Positions 1 to 6,247 of a stretch of 6,368 nucleotides of DNA are shown one piece after another (the stretch's first letter is position 1; each line of letters opens with the position of its first letter). Origin of the DNA: Acidobacteriaceae bacterium (GTDB lineage: Bacteria; Acidobacteriota; Terriglobia; Terriglobales; Acidobacteriaceae); NCBI GenBank assembly GCA_027311125.1, contig DAICZO010000271.1:1-6368 (forward strand), in the 5' to 3' direction. The notes under the pieces are model-generated. The model did no database searches, had not been told where the DNA came from, and saw only the letters and a program-made list of their open reading frames with translations. A program made the position numbers and the translations under genes.

Positions 1-2633
1 GTGGAGGCGGCGGGTTCCGAGGGTTCGATCCGACCAAGCCGCATGGTGCAGTGTTTTATCAAGGGGGCAATGGGGCGCTGGATGCGACGAATTTCTCGCT
101 GACCGGTGCGCCGGTGGTGAAGCCGGGGTATAGCTCCAACCGGTTTGGTGTGAGCTTTGCGGGTTCGCCCTCGATACCTGGCGTGGTGAAGGCGAGCACG
201 AAGCAGTTTGTGTTTTTCAATGTGACGGGACAGCGCAACATTACTCCATCGAACCTGTATGGGACGGTGCCTACGGTAGCGGAGCGGAGTGGAGATTTTT
301 CGGGATTGACGCAGACGGTGGGAGGCAAGACGACGGCGGTGACGCTGTATGACCCGAAGACGGGGTTGCCGTTCACGAATAATCAGGTGCCGGTGTCGGC
401 GGCTGCGGCGGCGCTGTTGCAGTACTATCCGGCACCAAATATTCCGCTGACGGGCACGCAGGGATATAACTACCAGACGATTACGACGGCGGGCTCGAAT
501 GCGACGTCCGTGGCGTTGCGTTTTGTGCGGAATCTGGGTGCGAGTAGTGGGTTTGGAGGATTTGGCGGGCGGCAGGCAGCGAATGCTCCGAAGACGCTGC
601 GGCAGAATATCAATTTCAATGGGAGCTACTCGCACGGAGCAAATGACAGCCGGAATATCTTTCTGCCGCTAGGTGGGGCGAGCGTATCGGATGGCTATGG
701 GGTGACGGCGGGATACACGATTGGGTACGGGCGGTTTACTAACAACGCTTCGATCAACTGGAACCGGACCCATAGTGCAGCGCGCAACTACTTTACGAAT
801 GTTTCGGAGCCGCTGGCGGGGAGTGGGATCTCAATTCCGAAGCCGGTGATTGGGGCGAATCCCGGAATCTACTATGGGCTGCCGAATGTGAGCATCTCAA
901 ACTTCAACGGGTTGAATGAATTTACGCCGAGCGATGCGATCAGCCAGACGATCTCTTTCTCTGATTTTGTGAGCTGGAGCTACAAGAAGCACAACATGCG
1001 CTATGGGCTGGATGTGCGGCGAGTACATGCCGACTCGGTGGGCGGAACGAATGTTGTGGGGACGTACAGCTTTACAGGCTATGCGACACGGGATGCGAAG
1101 AGTGCCGCGGGACCGGTGGCGGCGAGTGGATTTGGATTTGCTGATTTTCTGCTGGGGCTGCCGCAGCAGACGACGATCCAGGCGGGGAGTGAGAAGACGT
1201 ATCTTCGGGCGAATGTGTATGACTGGTATGTACAGGACGACTGGCGACTGCTGCCGAATGTGACGCTGAACTACGGGCTGCGGTACGAGTATTTTTCGCC
1301 GTATGTGGAGAAGAATAATCGACTAGTTAATCTGGCGCACAATGCGGACTTTACGCAGGTGTCGGCGGTGTGCGCGGCGGCGGTGGCGGGGGTGTGCAGC
1401 GCGGGGACGGAGCGTTCGCTGGTGAATCCTGACCGGACGATGTACTCGCCACGGCTGGGTTTTGCGTATCGTCCAAAGGGGAAGGTCTTCAAGGAGACGG
1501 TGGTTCGCGGTGGGTACGGGATTAATTACAACACGGGGCAGTATGCGAGTTTTGCCAAGCAGCTTGCGTTTCAGACACCGTTCGCGGTGACGCAGACCAA
1601 CATTGTGACGGCGGGAAATCTCTCTGGGACGAGCGGATGCACGCCGGAGAATTTGACACTGGCGAATGGGTTTGGCTGCTCGACGGTGCCGGTGCAGAAC
1701 AATTATGCGGTTAACCAGTTTTATCGGCTGGGCCATGTGCAGATATGGAATCTGGATGTACAGCGGACGCTGCCGCAGGGGATTGTGATGAACGTGGGGT
1801 ACAACGGGGCGAAGGGCGGTGCGCTGGATATTGTGCGGGCACCAAACCGTACCGTGGGTGGCGTGTTAAATTCGGGGGCACAGGCGTTCAACTATGAAGA
1901 TTCGCTGGGGTTCTCGCGGTTCAACGCGCTGAGTGTGAATGTGCGGAAGCGTTTGCAGAAAGGGATTTCGCTGCAGGCCACGTATCAGTATGGACACTCG
2001 ATCGACGATGCTTCTTCGATTGGCGGAAGCGCTACGACGGTAGCTCAGAATGATTTGAACCTGGCGGCGGAAGAGGGTAACAGCTCGTTTGATGTGCGGC
2101 ACAAGCTGACGGGCAACTGGGTGATTGAACTGCCGTTTGGACCTAACCGGGCGTTGTTGGCTACGGGCGGATTCTGGTCGAAGGCGCTGGATGGATTTTC
2201 CATCTCTGGCGACTATACATTTGCTTCGGGCCCTTACTTTACGCCGCACTATGTGGGGACGGTGGCGGAGACGGCGACGGGGAGCAACAACTCGCTGCGA
2301 CCGGACCGCAACTTTGGGACGCCGATTGCGGGTGCGGTGACGATCCACAACTGGTTCAACGCGGCCGCGTTCTCGGCGCCGGCGGGAGCGTATGGCACGG
2401 CGTCGCGGGGGTCGATTGAAGGGCCGGGGACCGTGGCGGTGGATACTTCGCTGTCGCGGACGGTGGCGCTGGGGGATACGCGCTCGTTTGAGGCGAGGGT
2501 GACGGCGACGAATGTATTCAATTCGGTGCAGTACTCGGGGATTGACACGACGTTGAATTCGCCTACGTTTGGACAGGTGACGAGTGCGGCGCCTATGCGT
2601 CGGTTGACGGTGCTGGCACGGTATCGGTTTTAG
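1..2633 (+). CDS. TonB-dependent receptor, Oar-like beta-barrel (5' end outside window)
   Basis: Outer-membrane beta-barrel of the large acidobacterial Oar-like TonB-dependent receptors, which in general import ligands with energy from TonB-ExbBD; the substrate cannot be told here. The frame is open from the first full codon at base 3 and gives 876 residues, so the GTG at 51 is not the real start. Visible features, numbered from that codon: the plug/barrel junction (GFRGFDPTKPHGAVFYQG near 5-21, then NRFGVSFAG near 45-54), the family's TVPTVAERSGDF segment near 87-98, YDPKTGLPF near 116-124, many alternating aromatic/polar barrel strands with YGLRYEY and WYVQDDWR, and the C-terminal strand ending in RYRF, whose final Phe is the usual barrel-assembly signal. 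The missing N-terminus should hold a signal peptide, a carboxypeptidase-regulatory-like domain and most of the plug. Cysteines at 457/465 and 546/559 could form two disulfides in extracellular loops. Family assignment is firm; ligand is unknown. Confidence 0.93.
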   Translation, partial: GGGGFRGFDPTKPHGAVFYQGGNGALDATNFSLTGAPVVKPGYSSNRFGVSFAGSPSIPGVVKASTKQFVFFNVTGQRNITPSNLYGTVPTVAERSGDFSGLTQTVGGKTTAVTLYDPKTGLPFTNNQVPVSAAAAALLQYYPAPNIPLTGTQGYNYQTITTAGSNATSVALRFVRNLGASSGFGGFGGRQAANAPKTLRQNINFNGSYSHGANDSRNIFLPLGGASVSDGYGVTAGYTIGYGRFTNNASINWNRTHSAARNYFTNVSEPLAGSGISIPKPVIGANPGIYYGLPNVSISNFNGLNEFTPSDAISQTISFSDFVSWSYKKHNMRYGLDVRRVHADSVGGTNVVGTYSFTGYATRDAKSAAGPVAASGFGFADFLLGLPQQTTIQAGSEKTYLRANVYDWYVQDDWRLLPNVTLNYGLRYEYFSPYVEKNNRLVNLAHNADFTQVSAVCAAAVAGVCSAGTERSLVNPDRTMYSPRLGFAYRPKGKVFKETVVRGGYGINYNTGQYASFAKQLAFQTPFAVTQTNIVTAGNLSGTSGCTPENLTLANGFGCSTVPVQNNYAVNQFYRLGHVQIWNLDVQRTLPQGIVMNVGYNGAKGGALDIVRAPNRTVGGVLNSGAQAFNYEDSLGFSRFNALSVNVRKRLQKGISLQATYQYGHSIDDASSIGGSATTVAQNDLNLAAEEGNSSFDVRHKLTGNWVIELPFGPNRALLATGGFWSKALDGFSISGDYTFASGPYFTPHYVGTVAETATGSNNSLRPDRNFGTPIAGAVTIHNWFNAAAFSAPAGAYGTASRGSIEGPGTVAVDTSLSRTVALGDTRSFEARVTATNVFNSVQYSGIDTTLNSPTFGQVTSAAPMRRLTVLARYRF

Positions 2634-2643
2634 AGCAGAGAGC

Positions 2644-2649
2644 AGGGAG
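2644..2649 (+). promoter_or_regulatory. Ribosome binding site for the VWFA-related gene
   Basis: AGGGAG contains the GGAG core and ends five bases before the GTG at 2655. This is a normal spacing and favours that start over the in-frame GTG at 2649, which overlaps the motif. It lies in the 21-base gap after the receptor stop codon, with no room for a promoter or terminator, so the two genes are probably on one transcript. A GAGAG run at 2638-2642 could serve the 2649 start instead; the difference is two residues. Confidence 0.5.
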
Positions 2650-2654
2650 TGGCC

Positions 2655-4826
2655 GTGAAGATTTCAGATGGGTTGCGAGGGATGATGCGACGATGGTTGG
2701 CGATGACGATGGCCGGGGTGATGGCGTGCTCGCCGATGGTGGGGCTGGCGCAGCAGACTGGCTCGTCGGGGACGTTCACACTGAAGGTGCAGACGGATAT
2801 TGTGCTGACCAATGTGGTGGTGCGGGACAAGAAGACTGGTGCGGTGGTGAAGGATCTGAAGGCCAGCGATTTTACGATTCTGGAGAACGGAAAGCCGCAG
2901 CGGCTGGCGAGTTTTGACTATCAGAATGTGGATGAGGCAGCGGTGCTGCATGAGAAAAATACTGTCACTGGAAAAGCTAGTATTGCCGATCTGCTGCAGC
3001 GAAATCTGGGGGTGGATGCGGGCGAGTTGCGCGACCATCGACTGATTGTGATGTTCTTTGACCTGAGCAGTATGCAGCCGGAAGACGTGGATCGTGCGGT
3101 GGAGTCGGCGCAGGAGTATGTGAACAAGAAGATGCAGCCGGCAGACCTGGTGGCGCTTGTGAGCATGGCGACGGGCTTGACGATGGATCAAGACTTTACC
3201 GCGGACAAGGCGGCGCTGCTCAAGGGCCTGGGCAAGTACAACGGGACCGAGGGGACGGGATTTGCGAATGGCAATGAAGGCGGATCATCCGGTGGGACCG
3301 CGGATGATGCGTCGAGCTTTACGGCGGATGACAGTGAGTACAACGCGCTGAATACAGACCGTGAGTTGTATGCCATTCGCACGATTGCGCGCAGCCTGGA
3401 GCGAGTGGATCAGCGGAAGAGCCTGTTGTACTTTAGCGGTGGACTGACGCGACAGGGCGTGGAGAACCAGGCGAGCATGCGCGCGGCGACCAATGCGGCG
3501 GTGCGCGCGAACATGGCGATCTATAGCGTGGACACGCGCGGGCTGCAGGCGCTGCCACCGGTGGGCGATGCGTCCAAGGGAAGTCTGCGCGGAACGGCAG
3601 CCTACAGCGGCGGGGCGATGCAGAGCAATCTGGATGCGAACTTTGGCTCGCAGGAGGTTCTGGGCACGCTGGCGACGGATACGGGCGGGAAGGCATTCTT
3701 CGATTCGAATGACTTTGCGCCGGTGTTCCAACAGGTACAGCATGACACGGAGGCGTACTACATTCTGGGATTCCGCTCGACGAATGCGGCTCGAGATGGG
3801 AGCTATCGTCATCTGACGGTGAAGCTGAACCGAAGCGATGTGAAGCTGGACTATCGGCCGGGATACTATGCGCCAGCGGACTTTCAACATGCGAAGACGG
3901 AAGATCGCGAGTTGCAGTTGACGGAGCAGTTGCGGAGCGATCTGCCGGCGACGGATGTGGCGGTGTATCTGCAGGCACTGTACTTCCGGATGGAAGACAA
4001 CCGCTACTTTGTGCCGGTGTCTTTGATCGTTCCGGGATCGCAGATTCCGTTTTTGAAGAATGGCGATCGGGACAAGGCGACGCTGGATATTGTGGGGCAG
4101 GTGAAGAACGCACAGGAGATTCCGGTGGGGAATGTGCGAGAGACGGTGAAGCTGGCCGTGGATGCAACGCAGCAGGTGCAGCGGAAGAATATCCAGTACT
4201 CGACCGGATTTACGCTGGCCCCGGGGCGGTACCACTTGAAGTTTGTGGTGCGGGAGAATCAGACGGGGCAGATGGGCAGCTTTGAGACGGATCTGCAGGT
4301 TCCGGACCTGAAGAAGAGTGCGCTGAAGCTGAGCTCGATCGTACTGTCGAGCCAGCGGAGTGTGACTGTGACGAAGCGGGCGACGAGTCCGCTGGTGCGG
4401 GATGGGTTGGAGTGGATTCCTAATGTGCCGCATGTGTTTCGTCAGGACCAGCATCTGTATTTTCTGTATGAGGTATATGACCCGGCGCGGCAGAAGAGTG
4501 GTGCCGCGCCGGCCGCTTCGCCGGGACTGGTGCGGCGAGAGAGTGGCCCAGTGCGGGTGCTGACGAGCATTGAGTTTTTGAGTGGCGGCGTGAAGGTATA
4601 TGAGACGCCGATGGTGGAGGCGACGACGATCAATACGCCGGAGCGGGGAGCGGTGGCGTTTCAGTTTGACGTGCCACTGGCGCAGCTCAAGGTGGGGAGC
4701 TATGTGTGCCAGGTGAACGTGATTGATGATGCCGGGGGCAGTTTCAGTTTTCCGCGGATGGCGCTGCAGGTTAGGGAGAGCGGGACGGGAGTTGCAGCGG
4801 CGGTGCTACCAACGGCGGCGCCTTAG
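2655..4826 (+). CDS. Secreted VWFA-related Acidobacterial domain protein
   Basis: Exported protein of 723 residues with the domain modelled as TIGR03436; the family has no established function, though VWA folds generally bind protein partners. Numbering from GTG 2655. An N-terminal signal (MMRRW, then a hydrophobic stretch) probably ends at GLA-QQ near 32. Residues about 40-90 are the family's leading beta region (TDIVLTNVVVRD, then SDFTILENGKPQRLASF). The VWA-like domain spans about 128-400: the first strand IVMFFDLSSM (about 131-140) holds the MIDAS position as DLSSM instead of canonical DxSxS, TGLT is near 173-176, LLYFSGGL near 257-264, IYSVDTRG near 289-296 and YYILGFRS near 368-375. A Gly/Asp/Ser-rich insert lies near 199-226. 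Residues about 430-710 form a beta-rich C-terminal region with APGRYHLKFVV and VGSYVCQVNV strands, perhaps Ig-like. The start could also be GTG 2649 or ATG 2682. An alternative lipobox reading (VMAC) is weaker because Met is unusual at that site. Confidence 0.92.
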   Translation: MKISDGLRGMMRRWLAMTMAGVMACSPMVGLAQQTGSSGTFTLKVQTDIVLTNVVVRDKKTGAVVKDLKASDFTILENGKPQRLASFDYQNVDEAAVLHEKNTVTGKASIADLLQRNLGVDAGELRDHRLIVMFFDLSSMQPEDVDRAVESAQEYVNKKMQPADLVALVSMATGLTMDQDFTADKAALLKGLGKYNGTEGTGFANGNEGGSSGGTADDASSFTADDSEYNALNTDRELYAIRTIARSLERVDQRKSLLYFSGGLTRQGVENQASMRAATNAAVRANMAIYSVDTRGLQALPPVGDASKGSLRGTAAYSGGAMQSNLDANFGSQEVLGTLATDTGGKAFFDSNDFAPVFQQVQHDTEAYYILGFRSTNAARDGSYRHLTVKLNRSDVKLDYRPGYYAPADFQHAKTEDRELQLTEQLRSDLPATDVAVYLQALYFRMEDNRYFVPVSLIVPGSQIPFLKNGDRDKATLDIVGQVKNAQEIPVGNVRETVKLAVDATQQVQRKNIQYSTGFTLAPGRYHLKFVVRENQTGQMGSFETDLQVPDLKKSALKLSSIVLSSQRSVTVTKRATSPLVRDGLEWIPNVPHVFRQDQHLYFLYEVYDPARQKSGAAPAASPGLVRRESGPVRVLTSIEFLSGGVKVYETPMVEATTINTPERGAVAFQFDVPLAQLKVGSYVCQVNVIDDAGGSFSFPRMALQVRESGTGVAAAVLPTAAP

Positions 4827-4865
4827 CGGAAAGGGTGTTCGCGGTCAGGAGGTTAGTCGGAGGGC

Positions 4866-4894
4866 TTGACAACCGCTGGCGACGGGAGAATAGT
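4866..4894 (+). promoter_or_regulatory. Predicted sigma-70-type promoter of the TPR gene
   Basis: A perfect -35 hexamer TTGACA (4866-4871) is followed, after exactly 17 bases, by AATAGT (4889-4894), which matches the TATAAT -10 consensus at four of six positions. Transcription would begin near 4901, about 24 bases before the ATG at 4925. An 8-base palindrome TTGGCCAA (4896-4903) covers the predicted start point and could be an operator, but it is short enough to arise by chance. The promoter suggests the TPR gene can be expressed independently of the two genes upstream. Prediction from sequence only. Confidence 0.55.
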
Positions 4895-4911
4895 GTTGGC
4901 CAATACCCTTC

Positions 4912-4921
4912 AGGGGGTGAT
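4912..4921 (+). promoter_or_regulatory. Strong Shine-Dalgarno sequence deciding the TPR start
   Basis: AGGGGGTGAT matches the anti-Shine-Dalgarno complement AGGAGGTGAT at nine of ten positions. The purine core ends seven bases before ATG 4925. It sets the start of the TPR gene at 4925 and not at the GTG at 4835, 30 codons upstream in the same frame; that longer form would also place the predicted promoter inside the coding region and bury the signal peptide. Confidence 0.8.
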
Positions 4922-4924
4922 GCC

Positions 4925-5833
4925 ATGCGCGCTAACGTCGTTCGTCTCAGTTCCCTGCTCCCAATTCTGCTGTTTGTTGGCGTTTCGATGGCGCCAGTTA
5001 CTACCCATGCGCAAGACTTGTCGGAGCTTAAGTCCGCCCGTGAGATCGCACACGAGAGCGATGACTGGAAAGCAATCGCTCTCCATCTACCTGATCCAGC
5101 GACGGCTCCGGTACCGGTGCTGGAGTTGCAGGGGGATGTGCTGCGGGCACGGCGCTTTCCGGAAGATGCGCTGGACTACTACAACTATGCGATCCAGCGT
5201 GGTGGCGATCTGGAGCGGCTGCTGAAGAAGATTGGCGTCGCTCAACTGGAGATGCACAACATTGTGCTGGCACGGCTGTACTTTACGAAGGCGGTGAAGC
5301 TGCGCAAAAACGACGCTGAGGCATGGAACAACCTAGCGGCGGTGGAGTACCTGCAGCGGCAGTATGCTTCGGCGGTGCATGACTATCGGCGGGCGGTGAA
5401 GTTGCAGGGGCGGTCGGCGGTGTTCCATTCGAACCTGGGGATCGCTTACTTTGACGAGAAGGATTATGAGAGTTCGGGGCGTGAGATTCGGACGGCTCTG
5501 CGGCTGAATCCCAAGGTGTTTGAGGACAGTAATACGTCGGGAGTTTCGGCGCATGTGCTGACGTCGGATGACCGGGCCAGGTTCTGCTTTGAGATGGCGA
5601 AGGCGTATGCGCGGACGTGTGACGTCGAGGCGATGCTGCACGCGCTGGGGCTATCGAGCGAGGCAGGCTTTGATGTGCTGAGTGAGATGGCGAAGGACAG
5701 TGTGTTGACCAAGTACAGGCGTGATCCGCGGGTGCTGCTGCTGGTGCGGAATGCGAAGGCGATACGAACCAGCCGGTCGACGATTGCCAGCAATGTAGGG
5801 ATAGTGCCTCCGCTGGGAGAGAGTGGACGGTAA
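4925..5833 (+). CDS. Exported tetratricopeptide repeat (TPR) protein
   Basis: A 302-residue protein built mostly of TPR helices, a fold that scaffolds protein-protein contacts; no enzymatic motif is visible and the partner is unknown. Residues 1-30 form a classical signal peptide: basic MRANVVR, hydrophobic LLPILLFVGV, and probable cleavage near THA-QD (29/30), so the protein should act in the periplasm or be anchored to the envelope. TPR-like helix pairs lie near 65-95, 98-130, 131-164 (AEAWNNLAAVEYLQRQYASA is the most canonical) and 165-198 (VFHSNLGIAYFDEKDYESS). A further degenerate repeat at about 217-250 leads into the segment AGFDVLSEMAKDSVLTKYRR and DPRV, which resembles the 'EAGF...DP.L..LR.DPRF' ending common to bacterial TPR proteins. 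The C-terminal 30 residues look unstructured. It has its own predicted promoter and a strong ribosome binding site. The first ~60 codons use more pyrimidine-rich codons than the rest. Confidence 0.88.
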   Translation: MRANVVRLSSLLPILLFVGVSMAPVTTHAQDLSELKSAREIAHESDDWKAIALHLPDPATAPVPVLELQGDVLRARRFPEDALDYYNYAIQRGGDLERLLKKIGVAQLEMHNIVLARLYFTKAVKLRKNDAEAWNNLAAVEYLQRQYASAVHDYRRAVKLQGRSAVFHSNLGIAYFDEKDYESSGREIRTALRLNPKVFEDSNTSGVSAHVLTSDDRARFCFEMAKAYARTCDVEAMLHALGLSSEAGFDVLSEMAKDSVLTKYRRDPRVLLLVRNAKAIRTSRSTIASNVGIVPPLGESGR

Positions 5834-5850
5834 GTGTGTCGGGGAAAAGA

Positions 5851-6033
5851 CTACCGGTAGGGACAGTGACGGCAGTCGGAGTTGCAGCAGTAGCCGCGCT
5901 TGAGGTGGAAGGCGGCGGTGAAGACGAGGTAGGGACCTTCGTGGTAGAAGTCTTCCGGAGTGAGGTCGGTGGGCGAGACGGCGGAAGACTCACCGGGTGC
6001 TGGCTGTGGTGCGGGTTTGGGCTCGGATGGCAT
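5851..6033 (-). CDS. DUF5522-type small cysteine cluster protein
   Basis: A 60-residue protein matching the DUF5522 family, small proteins of unknown function found in bacteria and, as C1orf53-like proteins, in eukaryotes. Residues 1-22 are Pro/Ser/Glu-rich and probably disordered. The conserved core follows: LTPEDFY at 24-30, YLVFTAAFHLKRGYCC at 35-50, and DCRHCPYR at the C-terminus. Cysteines 49, 50, 54 and 57 (CC-x3-C-x2-C), with His43 and His56, form a cluster that could bind a metal; that is inference. The start is the first ATG after an in-frame TGA seven codons upstream (6052-6054); no good Shine-Dalgarno sequence precedes it. The stop codon lies 17 bases from that of the convergent TPR gene. 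The family match rests on the C-terminal motif, which is distinctive, so this minus-strand frame is preferred over the plus-strand frame covering the same bases. Confidence 0.87.
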   Translation of the reverse strand: MPSEPKPAPQPAPGESSAVSPTDLTPEDFYHEGPYLVFTAAFHLKRGYCCNSDCRHCPYR

Positions 6034-6247
6034 TACTGAAATAAGCGTAACTCAGGGAGCGGTGGGGACGGTGGGATGACGGTGTTCATACCACTGTCGA
6101 GTTCCTATCCACCTCATACGGGCTAGGAAGATGGTTCGGATAGGTCAATTTTTAGTTATAGCAGCGAGCATCTGGTCGCACTTTCAGGTTTGACCGTTCA
6201 CGGCGCTGAAGCGGGTGACTGATGAAGCGGGAGTTTTCGAGCTTTTG
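6034..6247. other. Non-coding stretch between two minus-strand genes
   Basis: This region should hold the leader and promoter of the DUF5522 gene and the 3' end of the Ig-like gene transcript. On the minus strand, TATAAC (6155-6160 read in reverse) is a five-of-six -10 match, but no good -35 lies 16-18 bases before it. TTGACC (complement of 6144-6149) is a fair -35, but its -10 at 17 bases (TAGCCC) is poor. No hairpin followed by a T-run on the minus strand marks the end of the Ig-like gene. G-rich GGTGGG-like repeats occur at 6061-6085. I see no RNA gene or coding frame with family features here. Confidence 0.6.
6104..6144. repeat. Inverted repeat with 7-base arms
   Basis: CCTATCC (6104-6110) and GGATAGG (6138-6144) are exact inverted arms 27 bases apart. 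With a two-base bulge the stem extends by ACC/GGT (6111-6113 with 6133-6135). On the plus strand the second arm is followed by a five-T run at 6149-6153, which faintly resembles a rightward terminator, but the long loop and AT-containing stem make a weak one. On the minus strand the element would lie in the leader of the DUF5522 transcript if that starts near the TATAAC box. Function is unknown. Confidence 0.35.

Noticed and set aside
51..53. GTG as the start of the receptor gene
   Set aside because: The same frame is open back to base 3 and the residues there (GFRGFDPTKPHGA) continue the family pattern, so the gene simply enters from the left edge.
3285..4454. 389-codon open frame on the minus strand inside the VWFA-related gene
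   Set aside because: Its product is rich in Arg, His and Gln with no recognisable domain, as expected from reading GC-biased codons on the opposite strand. The plus-strand gene is clearly real.
4835..4924. Upstream GTG extension of the TPR gene by 30 codons
   Set aside because: The extension would bury the signal peptide and contain the predicted promoter; ATG 4925 has a near-perfect Shine-Dalgarno sequence.
5851..5860. Perfect palindrome CTACCGGTAG over the DUF5522 stop codon
   Set aside because: It has no loop and no T-run, so it is not a terminator; its bases are explained by the conserved CPYR ending and the stop codon.
5836..6039. 67-codon plus-strand frame overlapping the DUF5522 gene
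   Set aside because: Its product is a Gly/Val-rich low-complexity string, while the minus strand gives a family-level match with the CC-x3-C-x2-C core.
6194..6203. CCGTTCACGG, a 4-base stem near the end of the Ig-like gene
   Set aside because: Stem too short, loop of two bases and no T-run on the minus strand; not a credible terminator.
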